Translations under genes and position numbers: made by a program
DNA from: Blumeriella jaapii
Lineage: Eukaryota; Ascomycota; Leotiomycetes; Helotiales; Drepanopezizaceae
DNA length: 64,000 nt
Direction of reading: 5' to 3'
Assembly: GCA_009599575.1 (NCBI GenBank)
Contig: VWND01000018.1
Location: 186,001 to 250,000 of the forward strand
The notes under the pieces: model-generated
The model's input: the letters and a program-made list of their open reading frames with translations, nothing else
Told to the model about the DNA's origin: nothing
The model's database searches: none
In this document: piece after piece, positions 33,402 to 46,429 of the stretch
How positions within the stretch are numbered: position 1 is the stretch's first letter
Layout of the letters: each line of letters opens with the position of its first letter

Positions 33402-36400
33402 ATGCCCGCTGTCGATTCATCAGCAACCGCCAGCATGTCTACCAAGGAGAACAAGGAAAGCCTCAAGGTCCTGGATGAGCTGATGGCAAAGCTCTCTATC
33501 TCCAAGGCCCAAGAGGACATCAACGCTGCCACCCACAACCTCGCCATCTTCATCAACTCCCCGATCGAGGAGAATGACGCTCCCACCAAGTAAGTGCCTC
33601 ATCCCTACTCACCTCTCCATTTGAAGATCGCAGTCGAAGCGCGATGCGTGCAGATACGTGCTCGTCGCCCTGCCCATGTCGCAGGGTGAGGGGGCACGTC
33701 TGCACGTCTGCAACCGCACTCGGGGATTTTTGAAAATCGTGGCCTCAAACCGTCTGCTGACAGCCGACTGAACAGAACCGTCGAATCCCTGAAGAAGCAA
33801 CTCGCAAACAAGAAGGATGCGAACATTCGCGAGCGCGCCCTTAATGCTATCCAGGCTATCGCGGAGCACTCGACGGTTTCCGCCTCTGTCGAGCCATACC
33901 TGATCGTCCTCCTCCCACTCGTCCTCTCCGCCGTGGGAGACAAGATGGTCCCTGTCAAGAACGCCGCCCAGGCCGCAGCCCTCGCCATAGTCAAGGCTGT
34001 CAACCCCAACGGAGTCAAGGCTCTTCTCCCACCCATTATCAACTCCATTCTCACCGCCCAGAAGTGGCCAGAGAAGATCACCGGCCTCACGTGTATCGAG
34101 GCGCTCGTTGAGTCCGCCCCAACCCAACTGGCTCTCCGCGTCCCAGACCTCATTCCAGTCGTTTCCGAATCCATGTGGGACACGAAGCCCGAAGTCAAGA
34201 AGATGGCCTACGGCACAATGGAGAAGGTCTGCGGCCTGATCGTCAACAAGGACATCGAGCGCTTCATTCCTGAGTTGATCAAGTGCATTGCCAAGCCAGA
34301 GAACGTCCCCGAGACCATCCATCTGCTCGGTGCCACGACTTTCGTTACCGATGTTCACGAGCCCACCTTGGCCATCATGGTCCCTCTTCTGGATCGTGGT
34401 CTGGCTGAGCGCGAGACCGCCATCAAGCGAAAGTCTGCCGTCATCGTCGACAACATGTGCAAGCTGGTCGAGGACCCCAACATCGTCGCTGCTTTCTTGC
34501 CCAAGCTGATGCCCGGCCTCACCAAAAATTTCGAGAACTTGGCCGACCCCGAGGCCCGTGAGAAGACCAAGCAAGGTCTCGACACCCTGATCCGTGTCGG
34601 TAACGTCGTTGACGGAAAGATCCCCGAGGCTTCCCACGCTGGTGACGTTACCACCGTACTCAACATCCTCAAGGAAATCCTTACACCCAAGCACAAGGCT
34701 GTGATCACCAAATTTGAGCCCATCCTCACTTTCACTGCTGCTCTTGCTGGTCAGCTTATCGACGAGAAGGACGCTGATACCCACAGCTGGACCGCGAACA
34801 TCAAGCCATACATTGCCTCGATCATCCCTGAGGGTGAGGCTCAGGCTGTTGTGGATGCCCTTCGCAAGAAGGCTTCGCCACTCGCAGATGCTGAAGATGC
34901 CGAAGAAGCTGACGACGAGGAGGGAGAGGATCTCTGCAACTGCACATTTAACTTGGCATATGGTGCCAAGATTCTCCTGAACCAAACACACCTCCGCCTG
35001 AAGCGTGGTCAGCGCTACGGTCTCTGCGGTCCTAACGGATCTGGAAAGTCCACTCTCATGCGTGCTATCAACAACGAGCAAGTCGAGGGTTTCCCCAAGA
35101 AGAGTGAGGTCAAGACCGTGTTCGTCGAGCATGATCTCGACTCCGCAGACACTGAGCAGACCACCATTGACTGGACCATGAAGAAGTTGCAGGAGGTCGG
35201 TGTCCAGACCACCCGCGAGGATGTCATCACGCAACTGCACGAGTTTGGTTTCACTGATGCCATGATCAACAACTTGATCACTGCCCTCTCTGGAGGATGG
35301 AAGATGAAGCTGGCTCTTGCTCGTGCTGTTTTCGAGGCACCTGATATTCTCCTGCTTGATGAGCCCACTAACCATTTGGATGTCAAGAACGTCAAATGGC
35401 TCGAGGACTATCTGATCGCTTCCCCTTGCACATCCATCATCGTCTCACACGACACGGGTTTCCTCAACAACGTCTGCCAACACATCATCAACTATGAGCG
35501 ATTCAAGCTCAAGCGTTACCGTGGTAACATTACGGAATTCGTCAAGAAGTGCCCATCTGCCAAGTCCTACTTCGAGCTCGAGGCCTCCGACATGGCGTTC
35601 AAGTTCCCCGAACCCGGCTTCCTGGAGGGTGTCAAGACCAAGGCCAAGGCCATCGTACGTGTGTCCAAGATGTCCTTCCAATACCCAGGTACACCAAAGC
35701 CCCAAATTTCCGACATCTCGTTCCAATGTTCGCTCGGTTCCCGTATTGCCGTCATTGGTCCCAACGGTGCTGGAAAGTCCACCCTGATCAACGTCTTGAC
35801 TGGTGAGCTTATCCCCACCTCTGGTGACGTCTACACCCACGAGAACATCCGTATTGCGTACATCAAGCAACACGCTTTCGCCCACATCGATCACCACTTG
35901 GAGAAGACTCCCTCCGAGTACATCCAATGGCGTTTCCAGACTGGTGAGGATCGTGAGACGATGGACCGTGCCAACAAGATCGTCACCGACGAGGACGAGA
36001 AGGCCATGGACAAGATCTACAAGATCGAGGGTACCCAAAGACGTGTCATTGGCATCCACTCCCGCCGCAAGTTCAAGAACTCTTACGAGTACGAGTGTTC
36101 GTTCGCGCTCGGAGAGAACGTTGGCATGAAGAACGAGAGATGGGTTCCTATGATGACTGCCGACAACGCCTGGATTCCTCGTACGGAGATCTTGGCTTCC
36201 CATCAAAAGATGGTTGCCGATGTTGACCAGAAGGAGGCTCTTGCCAGTGGTCAATTCAGACCTCTTGTCCGAAAGGAGATTGAGGCTCACGGTGCCAACT
36301 TTGGTCTCGACGCCGAGCTGATTTCTCACTCCCGCATGCTGGGTCTTTCCGGAGGACAACGTGTTAAGGTCGTTCTCGCCGCCTGCTCGTGGCAACGTCC

Positions 36401-37080
36401 TCATCTGATCGTTCTTGATGAGCCCACCAACTACCTTGACCGTGATTCGCTCGGAGCTCTATCCAAGGCCATCAAGACGTTCGAAGGTGGTGTCATCATT
36501 ATTACTCACTCTAAGGAGTTCACCCAAAACTTGACCGAGGAAGTCTGGGCTGTCGTTGACGGAAAGATGACTCCTTCCGGCCACAACTGGGTCAGTGGGC
36601 AAGGTTCCGGCCCTAGGCTGAAGGGTGATGACGATCAGGAAGAGTATGTGACCGAGTAAACAACTCTGTTTTTGATGCACGCTAACCTTTTTTAAGGGAG
36701 ATGTTTGACCCCATGGGCAACAAGATTGTTTCAACCAAGAAGGCTAAGGTTCGTATCCCCCACCTGAATAATTCTCATCATTGAAAAAGATGTGCTAACT
36801 TGTTGCTAGAAATTGACATCGTGGGTCTACTGTTCCCCCTGTCCATACTTGTACTAACGAATATGAAAGGGCGGAGTTGCGCAAGAAGAAGAAGGACAGA
36901 ATGGCACGCAGAAAGAGAGGCGAAGAAGTAATCACCCTGACTCTATTGACGATATCACCTGCTAACAATGTTCCAGGTGTTCTGTATGAAAGGCCCTATC
37001 TCAACACCCCCCCCCCCCCCCCCACACTTGAAGACAAAATGCTAACTTTTGTCTTTTCAATAGCCGACGAGGACGATTAG
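33402..37080 (+). CDS. YEF3: translation elongation factor eEF3 (ABC-F ATPase)
   Basis: Seven exons: 33402..33589, 33776..36643, 36697..36748, 36810..36820, 36870..36927, 36977..36983 and 37064..37080. Together they give 1066 codons in frame, normal for the family. eEF3 is a fungal ribosome-associated ATPase that helps release E-site tRNA during elongation. The N-terminal HEAT region (to about residue 320) is followed by two ABC modules. Walker A is GPNGSGKST (about residue 481) in the first and GPNGAGKST (about 724) in the second. Signatures are [14 protein letters not shown] and [13 protein letters not shown]; Walker B segments are [11 protein letters not shown] and [11 protein letters not shown]. 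The second module has the chromodomain-like insertion. The basic tail ([26 protein letters not shown]) is pieced together from four tiny exons, two of them only 11 and 7 nt. All introns are GT-AG. The last contains a poly-C run. The first intron (186 bp) interrupts the N-terminus. Confidence 0.97.
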
Positions 37081-37525
37081 ATGCACAACCGGGAATGCGT
37101 GGCGGAAAAAGTGTTATCTATATGGCGCGGTTTATCGCATTTGGGAATCGTCACCGGAGTTTTTATTGCCTGTGTTGCTTTTCTTGACACGACGACGGGT
37201 TCTGCAGATTAGAAGATAGACGATGCCATAGACTCTTCAAAATTTGCAAGCTCGAAGACCTTTCCCAGGTGTATCCACCCGCGTCTCTCTCTTTCTCTGG
37301 ACACTTTGATGACCACATCTCCGGAATATCCGTAAAGCGGGAGAAATTGCTACGTAACGAGAGTGCGAGGTTACCTCCTTGATGACCTATCCAGCTACGA
37401 ACGGTTTCTACTCTCATTCCCGTATTGCAACACCCAGCCCGAGTTCCTCATTGTGATTTCCCTCAAGGGCCTTGTGTACAACACCTACGTACAGTAGGTA
37501 CAGTACAGCTTTTCCGAGACCGTGC

Positions 37526-37531
37526 CACGTG
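37526..37531. promoter_or_regulatory. CACGTG box upstream of malate dehydrogenase
   Basis: CCACGTGAC lies about 134 bp before the MDH ATG and 18 bp after a GTACAGTAC-type motif (37489-37508). The position suits a promoter element; the function is inferred. Confidence 0.4.
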
Positions 37532-37664
37532 ACTCTCGGTGTTGTCCGCTCCGGGATTTGGTCGTCGTCACGCCAAAACTTTTCTCAACCAACTCTTCCC
37601 AGCCATCGGCCCGCCGCATCACCACTCAATCCTTCTCCCTTCCACCACCGCACATTATCTCATA

Positions 37665-39108
37665 ATGTTTGCCGCAAGAAGAGCATTGTCGGGCGCTGCC
37701 CACTGCAGAGCTTTCTCGGCTTCCGCCAGAGACGTGAGTTGCACTTTCGCTGTCTACCGAGCTCTCCCCGGATCGATGGGCCGAGGCAAGGAATAGCCAG
37801 TTGGTCGTCGCAGATATAGGGACGAGGAAGAGGAGCGAGGTGACTCTGGGACCAGAAGCAGAGTATCGGACAGTTGGAATGGCGGCAGGCGCGCATACAA
37901 CGAATCGATTTCCTGCTTCGGTCGACTGCAGGATGTCAACGGTTCTCATGGTGGTTGAGCAACTGCTAACAAGTTGCATCTAGTTGTCCAAGGTGACAGT
38001 CCTGGGAGCTGCTGGTGGAATTGGACAACCTCTGTCTCTTCTCCTGAAGCTCAACCCCCGCGTCACCGACCTCGCCCTCTACGATATCCGCATGGCACCA
38101 GGTACGTTACACTCACGATTTGAGGGGGGTCTCTAAGCTGTGAGAGCTTTCAAGGGCACCAGATACACATAGCCCAAACTACGACTAATTTCCGCAGGTG
38201 TCGCTGCCGATGTTGCCCACATCAACACCAAGAGCACAGTTACCGGATACGATGCCTCCCCAGAGGGTCTCGCTGGTGCGCTCAAGGGTGCCGAGATCGT
38301 TCTCATCCCCGCCGGTGTCCCCCGTAAGCCAGGAATGACCCGCGACGATCTCTTCAACACCAACGCCTCCATTGTGCGCGACCTCGCAAAGGCCGTCGCC
38401 AAGAACGCTCCAGATGCGAACATCCTCGTCATCTCCAACCCCGTCAACAGCACCGTCCCTATCGTTGCCGAGGTCTTCAAGGCCCGCGGAGTCTACAACC
38501 CCAAGCGTCTGTTCGGTGTCACCACCCTCGACGTTGTCCGTGCTTCTCGATTCGTCTCTGAGATCAAGAAGACCGACCCGGCGGATGAGAATATCACCGT
38601 CGTAGGAGGTCACTCTGGTGTCACCATCGTTCCTCTCCTCTCGCAGTCCAAGCACGCCGATCTCGTCGGTGATGCCAACCTCTTGAAGCGTGTCCAGTTT
38701 GGCGGTGACGAGGTTGTCCAGGCCAAGGACGGTGCAGGATCTGCCACCCTCTCCATGGCTATGGCTGGTGCCCGCTTCGCTGAGAGCTTGTTGATGGCTG
38801 CGCAAGGCGAGAAGGGTGTCGTTGAGCCAACCTTCGTCGACAGCCCTCTGTACAAGGACCAGGGCGTCGACTTCTTTGCCAGCAAGGTTGTCTTGGGCCC
38901 CAAGGGTGTTGAGGAGATCCAGAGTGTTGGCAAGGTCACTCCTGAGGAGCAGAAGCTTTTGGATGCTTGCTTGGCGGACCTGAAGAAGGTATGCTGACCG
39001 CTTTTCTCGATTCTTTTCTCACTCCCCATTCTTCGAGCTTTAGCTAACAATCACGCTTAGAACATCGAGAAGGGCGTTGCTTTCGTCGCGGCCAACCCAG
39101 GAGAATAG
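37665..39108 (+). CDS. MDH1: mitochondrial malate dehydrogenase
   Basis: Exons are 37665..37733, 37984..38101, 38198..38988 and 39061..39108, giving 341 codons, all introns GT-AG. It interconverts malate and oxaloacetate with NAD in the TCA cycle. A mitochondrial presequence ([22 protein letters not shown]) occupies the first exon; a 250-bp intron separates it from the enzyme, as if the targeting exon were modular. The NAD-binding loop [17 protein letters not shown], the substrate-binding [28 protein letters not shown] and the catalytic His201 in [16 protein letters not shown] are all present. The last exon of 16 codons ends in VAANPGE. There is no cytosolic or peroxisomal signal (no C-terminal SKL). 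Confidence 0.97.
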
Positions 39109-40253
39109 ATGTAGACATACGCGTATAGGCGTCACGGCAATTGCGGGGGCGGCGGCCTCTAGAAGGGAAGTGGATTGTTTGCTCATACCCGCATGCTAGG
39201 ATTGGCTTTTGGAAAGTCAATAAAAGCCTGTAGATTTTTTCGACCCCGCTTTGTACCATCAACGATAACCTGAACGCTTGTCTATGATTTCAAATCTCCA
39301 CTCCATTTTGCCCGGCTTTGATTTTGTTTTCTGCTCCTTTGATGTTTTTTTGATATACAACGTGTTCACTTGCTCAAAACCGAAAAATGCCAACTAAGCG
39401 GAAGATACCTAGCTCCGTTGTCCCTGCCTAGTCTTGCTAGAGACTGTAAGACGGGCACTGTAAGGTTGTGGTTTGTATTTAAACAAGGAAGTTGTGGTTT
39501 TTGTGAACAGTTTGTGATTCACTCGAAGTTGTCTTCCACTTCAATTTGCAGAAGATCGTATTGTAACCAATCCACTCGAAAACGGGACGTGGAAAAAAAG
39601 CCAGCAAGTGCAAACCGATCACAGAGTTTTGGAACCTTTTGTTTATTCAGACTGCTGTGAAGCAACGAGACCAAAAACCTTTCTTTTGATCCTTCTATAG
39701 AGGCATAATATCAAGCATTTAGTTTCCTGGTTGTATTATGCATCTGGTTTTGTTTTGGATCGCTGATCTAATGGTTTGATTTAAATAAGAAAACAAATCA
39801 GAAACTTCGTTCTGGCAAGGAATTTCGATTGCCTTTGTAAAATTATTACGGCTATTCGCGATACCGCCATCGATAATCTAGTTATAGATAAAAGGTTTTT
39901 ATTTCATCTGCTTTTAAGCTGCTTTACGCACAAGGGCTTTTGCCCAGAAGCAGATATTGATGGCATACAAGAGAGCTACCTACCTTAGTCGACAGCCAGT
40001 AGAAATCTCTCCGGCGGAGCTTCCCATTATTTTTGGAGCTCTGTTTTGTCCAAACCCAGATTAATAACATTTTATTTCTCAGAACCTTCTGCGCTCTGTA
40101 TTTATGAATTCCTAATTGTGGTGCAAAAACTCTGCTTCCACTCAAAGGGGACTATGTGTCTGCATAAAAGCCGTAAACAGTCCACATCCAAATCCAAAAC
40201 CACGTGCCCAACCCCCAAGCCCGGTTTTTTTACCTTTCCTTCTTCTTTTTTCT

Positions 40254-40327
40254 TCTCCTCCTCCTCCTCCTCCTCCTCCTCCTCCTCCTCCTCCTCCTCC
40301 TCCTCCTCCTCCTCCTCCTCTCTCTCT
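40254..40327. repeat. (CTC)n microsatellite
   Basis: More than twenty uninterrupted CTC units, open in all six frames and so the source of meaningless poly-Ser/Pro/Leu/Glu/Gly frames. Confidence 0.95.
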
Positions 40328-40420
40328 CCGATTCCGATACATACCAAAACAAATCTCACATTAAACGACACATACCCGCCACGAGACCAAAAGCAGATGA
40401 CCAGTACAACCCTCTCCCCT

Positions 40421-40510
40421 ATCTATCTACCTACCTACCTATCTATCTACCTACCTATCTATCCACCTACCTATCTATCTACCTACCTATCTACCTACCT
40501 ACCTACCTAT
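40421..40510. repeat. (CTAC/CTAT)n microsatellite
   Basis: A tetranucleotide run mixing CTAT and CTAC units over about 90 bp. Confidence 0.95.
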
Positions 40511-40619
40511 CCTTCATTCCTCCGTCTTAGAAGAAAACAAACCCACCCAACCCACCGGGCCCAAAAAGCAATTCGACCTCAAGAAAGCCGTCCAATCAAC
40601 AGCAAAGCCCAGGGCAGAT

Positions 40620-40620
<1 letters not shown>

Positions 40621-40658
<38 letters not shown>
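40621..40658. repeat. (CT)n microsatellite
   Basis: Nineteen CT dinucleotides in a row. Confidence 0.95.
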
Positions 40659-40661
<3 letters not shown>

Positions 40662-41553
40662 GCCAAGCAAGCCATCGACAGAACTTGACGGGACGCGGGG
40701 ACCGGTACACAACTTCGTAATCAGGCAAAACCAGCAGCAGCAGCCGATGAGTGGAGGAGTTCTTTATCGTTTAGCACCGATATCAAGCTTCAGCTGAAGC
40801 TCGACCAGCGACGCCATTTCAGGTCCTTATGCACGGGGTCACGATTCGAAGAGAGGGCGCTGGCTAAGTTGAGGTGGCGGGAGTCATCCAACAATTGGCC
40901 TAGTACTCGCGACTAGCTTGTCTTTCACTCACCCACCTCGAGTCCGAAGATATTCCCAATCCATCCTCACTCCCGACTGGACATGGTTATTTCGTCTCAA
41001 GAATATAGAAAGCATGCCACAACAAGAAGACATCAAAAAAGAGAGGAATGTGATTGCATTCAATATCTGGCCTTAAACGCGCACCTGGTCCCCGACCCAA
41101 CTCATCCCATCCAAATACCAGTTCCACACTTTGTAAAGGGAGGAAAGAAAGGAGATAAAAGAAAAGAAAAGAAGAAAGAAGAAAAAAGAAAGGAAACGAA
41201 ACACATTTTAATCAGTGCGAGCCTTCTCATCATCCATAAGTAAAATACATTCGCGCCCGGCGATAACGACGACGACGCCGTCAGCAAAAGCAGTCCAGCA
41301 AATAAGCAGCCAGCGCAAATCAGCAAATTTCAGTGCGGGATTCAGAACAGTCCAAAATGCTCGCTCGCTCGCAACCCCGCTCCATGGGTTCATTTCATTG
41401 CTTTCGTATCTGATTCGTCATTTTGTTTATGCGCCGTTGTGTCCCACCCGTGTGCACCGATGCCGGATCGAAAAAGAGGATTAAAACAGCCGTAACGAAG
41501 AATGAGAAATCGGATGACAGTCTGTACGTAGAAGGGATGTGGGCGCTAGCTGG

Positions 41554-44500
41554 TTAAAAGTATCCACGCATGGCGTCCTCGTAGCCTGTACCGCCTTTTA
41601 AGTCACGGTCGAAAGCGTTCGAAACGTCGAGAACGCGCTTGATATGCTCCATGCTAAGAGGTTCTTTGTTATTGACAGCAAGGGCCTGCGCGGTGCGGAT
41701 TGTGTTCTTGATCTATTGAACCATCAGCATCAGGATGTCGATAAGGGAAAGGGTGGAAATGTACCTGGCGACCGTTGAGCGCATTGCGAGCAAGAGCGTT
41801 GTAATCCTCCTCACTAAACGGCATTGTGTCAATGCCCTCAAGGATCCTGACACGCTCGATGAATGCCTTGAAGACGCTCCTCCTCGCTTTGATGCTCAGT
41901 TCTCCATATCTGAGAGCGATATGGATTCTCGATTGGAACGCATCGTCAAAAGTCTCCACACGATTTGTGGTGAGGAAGAGAATACCTTGGAAGTACTCTA
42001 ACAGACGAAGGAAGATAGAGACGAGGGCATTGCGGTGGATGTCTTGGATCGTACGCTTTTCCAGAAACACATCGGCTTCATCAAGCAGGAGGACAGCACC
42101 CCAGGCATGAGCAATATCAAGGATTTTCTGAAGCTCGCCTTCGAGCGTTCGAGGATCTGTACCAAGCTCTCCCGCCGAGACCATGTACAGCGGACACTTG
42201 AGAAGTTCCGCTATGCCTTCCGCAGTGAGAGTCTTTCCGGTTCCAGGGGGCCCATGAAGGACGGCAACGAGGCCCTTGCCCTTTCCTTGAATGACATCGT
42301 CGATGCTCTCGGTTGGGTGATATTTGTGAGACTCGACGAGGGCCTTCACAATATCCTTTGTGTTATTCTCCAACACTAACGAATCGTACGCGCCCTCGTT
42401 CCATATGATCTCCTTCACCCCAGATACGGTGAACTCGAGCCACATCTTTTCAGCGAAAGCGAAGCCTAACACTACAGGAGATGCAATCAAATACTCCTCG
42501 TCAGTGAAGAAAGGAAGTGTCTTCTTGTCCTCATCAGGAGTGGAGACATCGCCTTTTTTAGCGACGGTCTTGCTCTGAACCTCTTCAAGCTTCTCTACAG
42601 CAAGCTCATTGCCCTCAGCATCGACCGCCACTTGGACAAGGCGAGGCTTCTTCTTGTCATCGAGAACAACCTTGGTCTTCATCTTGGGCTCATCGTCATC
42701 TTCCTGCTTCGACTCGAAGTGACCATGTCCCCCGCCATCAGATTCACTACTATGTCAAGGTAAGCGTGTGAACGAAATAAACCCCGCGATGCTAGACTTA
42801 CTCATCCCCGCAACCGCAACCGCTTCCACCATCTGAGTCGTCGGATTCAGAATCTAGGATATCTGGGTCTTGCGGCTTAACGGAACTGACGTTGTAGTTT
42901 GGCAAGATGCGGCGATGAATGGCGGGATCGATCATGATCCGACCGTTGATGTTGACTTTGATAACCTGCTTTTTCTTTTTGTAATATGCCATACCTTCGT
43001 GAGACTTGTAGTTTACACCCTGCAGAGAGACAAATTTCTTGCCCCGTTCGATGAGATCGGCTCGCAGTTTCTCCTCGTTCTTGTGGTATTTCAAGGGGTA
43101 GCAATTGAGACTTGTGATCTTTCGTGCTCCTTTGAAAGCTGGAACATCGCAGGCCATAATTCCTGTGATGCATAAGCGAAGGTCCTTTATCGACTGCGGA
43201 TCACCTTACCCATGCCCCATTGCTTGCCGTCGTGCTCCAGGTATTTACCCTCGATACTATACCACTCGCCCTTCATGAAGCTGTGTTCCTTCTCGGCAAG
43301 CTCTATCTTGAAAGCACGAGGCTCATTCTCTGAGCCGTACGTCGTTGTGTATGCGAGTGTGTTGGGCTTGTAAAGAGCCCACAGGTACTCAAAAGATATC
43401 AAGCCTGACTCCAACATGGGGTACAGGGTTTTCTTCGTGGCAGCATAGTCCTTGTCGAAATACTTCAGAAGAACCTTGATGTGCCTTCGCTTGGTCAAAT
43501 TGCGCTTGATCGCCTTTTTCTTGCCCTTCTTGACCGTGACTTTCCTGTGTTTGAGATCCTTGAAAAGTAGGCGGAGGTCTTCGAGGTACAGGAATAGCAG
43601 GTTCGGGTCAATGACAGGGCTCTCTTCAACTAAGGAGACACCTTTAACGCCTTCCATGACTTCACTGAGAGCTTCTTTGATGAGTTTGCTCTTGATATCA
43701 ATAACGGTTTTCTAACTTGTAGTTAGCAATTGTTCGAGAATTGGACTCGTGTGCCGGAGCAGCACATGTACCGACCTTGTATTGACCTTCCCAATCAAAA
43801 GTTCTGCGAACATTGAATAGATATTGATCGTACTCAGAGCTTTCCACATCTTCTGCGGTATCGGTGAGTTTGTAATTGTGGATTGTGCTATCCCACAATT
43901 GGTCCACTCGCTTGAACTCAAGTTTGCTTCCACGCTTCCCTTTAGGTTTCTTCACCTTCTTCTTTTTAGCAGCGGTAGAATCTAAGCCGAGGGCAGCAAG
44001 TTGCTTGGCACTAATGGCCGCTTTCTTTCGAGCGGCAGTCCCCCCACCCAAGGGATTCCGACGAGCACAAATAAGATCCAGCCCAGCAAGGCCACCTCCC
44101 CCAAGACCTCGCTGCTGTTGCATTTGTTGCATCTGGAGTTGTTGCAATAGCTGCTGTTGTAAGGCGGCGGTATTCGTATCGTTGTCGTCGTCTTCGGCAT
44201 CTTCATCTTCATCCTCGTCTTCTTCTTCGTCCGAGTCCTCGGTCGACTCTTCTGAGTCCGATAGCTGGCACAATCAGCACCAATCATCCTGCTGACTTCC
44301 GACGATGTACTCACCGCTTTGCGAGACTTCTTCGCTTTGGCCTTGCGCTTGTCCTTTGCCTTTTGCTTCGCCTTCTTGGCCTTCCGCTTCTTCTTCTTCT
44401 CCCTCTCGGTTTCCGTCTCTGAATCCTCTTCCGACTCGCTAAAATCAGACTCGCTATCATCAGAGCTCGACGAGCTGGAGCTGGAGGAATCTTCGCTCTC

Positions 44501-44725
44501 GCTTTCGACTTCCTTTGCCTTGGCCTTCTTCGTCTTCGGTTTTGACTTGCCGGTCTTCTCTTGCTCCTTGTGTTTCTTCGACTTGGGCTTCTTGAGGGAC
44601 GCCTCGGACGTCTTGGATGCCTTGGTCTCGACTTGTGTGCTCGAGCTGCCCTGCCCGGTAGTAGGAGCACCGTCACCCTCTCTATCAGCCACTTGCTCGC
44701 TCTGGGTCGTGCTTGGAGTGTCCAT
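41554..44725 (-). CDS. AAA+ ATPase with DUF7025-like region and charged N-terminus
   Basis: CDS is complement(join(41554..41712,41765..42749,42802..43162,43210..43711,43776..44264,44315..44725)), 968 codons, five short GT-AG introns, in frame throughout. The first about 300 residues are low-complexity: Lys-rich (KKPKSKKHKEQEK), poly-Ser/Asp/Glu, then Gln-rich (QQQLLQQLQMQQMQQQ). A conserved region follows (YLWALYKPNTLAYTTTYG ... FMKGEWYSIEGKYLEHDGK ... YPLKYHKNEEKLRADLIERG) that matches what I know as DUF7025 in fungal AAA proteins. The C-terminal ATPase has Walker A HGPPGTGKTLTAE, Walker B AVLLLDEADVF, sensor-1 ILFLTTNRVETFD and an arginine-containing SRIHIALRYGELS. Family function is unknown; a nuclear or nucleolar role is only suggested by the basic/acidic N-terminus. 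Confidence 0.88.
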
Positions 44726-46429
44726 GATGTTTATTGTGCTTGGTGGTGCTCGGGCAGAGTGACGAGGGTAAGATCAGAATCCAAAAGAGAGCAGGATGCT
44801 TTGAAGAGCCCGGCTGTTCCCTGACCGGTGTCTTGAGTTTTTATCTGCTCCGCTAGACCGGCCGTGAAAGTTCTATCCACTTGATCGGTAGCACTAGACG
44901 TGGTGTCATCAGCAATGCTTCGGAAGATCAGTGCTGTCTGTCAAGCTCCACAGCCGGGAATGATGCTCCCTGCCAGCGATTTCCTGTGCCAGGTCGCTCA
45001 AGGAAGGTGTAACTGCGACACAGATGGGTGCAAGCAGCTGCCAACATCGGACGGGAGAGATGGGGTTGATGGAATCAAGCGTCAGAGAGCTCCCGACTTA
45101 CCCTGTGTAATGCGTTTGGCCTTTCGGTGTCTCCGACCGGAGAGACGCGAGAGATGGCAGACGGCTGTCTCTTATGTAAAGGCCACGAAGTACAGCACAG
45201 TACAGGACTGGAATTTCGGTGACACGAATGTGCGTCTGGCGGCTGAAAGTTGGATGCAAGATGCAGCAGGCGCAGCAGTCTTATCGTGCGTGATAGGCGG
45301 ATGCAAGTAGAGGACCCTGGTAAACAAGGCTGAGCTGTTCGAGCCGGTGAGATGGGGCTGAGAGGACGGATTCGGGAGAATCTCAGAAGATTCTTATGAT
45401 CTGTAGAATCGTGTTCGTTGCACCGTGCCGTGGGTGTTTCGGTGACCACCCACGCTTGGCTGGTTGACTCCCTCATGCTGAGCAAAAAGGCACAGTGACT
45501 TCCGATGAATGCAGCGAGGCTGATGCGGGGAAGAGGGGGTTGCGAATAGGGGCCAGAGCTCTGCAACTCAACTCGAACCTTAGGACTTTATCTTATCTTG
45601 TCGCGAAGCATGTCATGGTTCTCTTGTGGCTGTTGTTTTTACTCGGCTTCGGTTCCCATATCAACAAAGGGCTCGGTTACCGCTCCGTCCCGCAAAGCAG
45701 GAAGCCTTGAAGTCTTCATTGAGAGGGATGTGCATGCGAGCTCATTTGTTTGTCATCGGCTGCTGTTGTGGATGTTCGTGATTGGTTTTCTACATACGTT
45801 CCTGACTTTCAGTGTATTACAGTACATATACTTTGATTGAACCTAATTTTATGGGGCTTGTGCTGTGTTTGTTTTGTTCGTTTGTTTGCCTTATTTTGTG
45901 GAGCTCTCTCTGACAACGACAACGGAGTGCACACGCACATCACGATTGATCGTCAAGCTTGATACAATCTGTAGCTTTACTCGAATATTTTCCAAGCCTA
46001 TTAAAATCATACACGACCCAAAGAAACCCATCTCAAAATGTCTGACCAATAGGCTAGGTAGATTGTGGTCGTCGGTTGTCCATTAAATCTTTTGGATTGC
46101 AAACCCCAAGTCAGACTTGCTACATAAATCACGTACGTGGCTGTCTAGATACTTGTTTCTACGACATGTACATTTGAACAGTATGGCTATAAATCGTTGG
46201 TCAATTTTGCACATTCAAAGAAGAAAACGATTCTAAATTTGTCATCGTGATTCAAGTCAAGACAAGTGGGCTGTGAAGATCTCTGAAACTTTATAGAATC
46301 TCCCTTCGAATCCACAGCTCGCAATCACCTCAACACAACTCCAGGCTCCTCTAGCCTCCAAGTCAACGCAAGACTACCCACTCTTCTTCTTAAGCCTGTT
46401 GCCGCCTATCCCAAACCTCTTCATGAACC
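44726..46429. other. spacer, 1.7 kb
   Basis: This spacer includes the promoter of the AAA ATPase gene. There is a GTACAGCACAGTAC motif at about 45190. No gene is supported. Confidence 0.5.

Larger units (their letters stand above)
39109..41553. other. spacer between MDH1 and the AAA ATPase gene, repeat-rich
   Basis: No gene is supported. 39.2-40.1 kb is AT-rich. 40.25-40.66 kb holds three pyrimidine-type microsatellites, listed separately. 41135-41205 is a purine-rich (GAAA)n-like tract. Confidence 0.5.

Noticed and set aside
33609..35375. 588-codon minus-strand frame opposite eEF3
   Set aside because: It is the antisense shadow of a strongly codon-biased gene; the plus strand is clearly eEF3.
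40046..40660. 204-codon Ser-rich plus-strand frame
   Set aside because: It is made of (CTC)n, (CTAC)n and (CT)n microsatellites.
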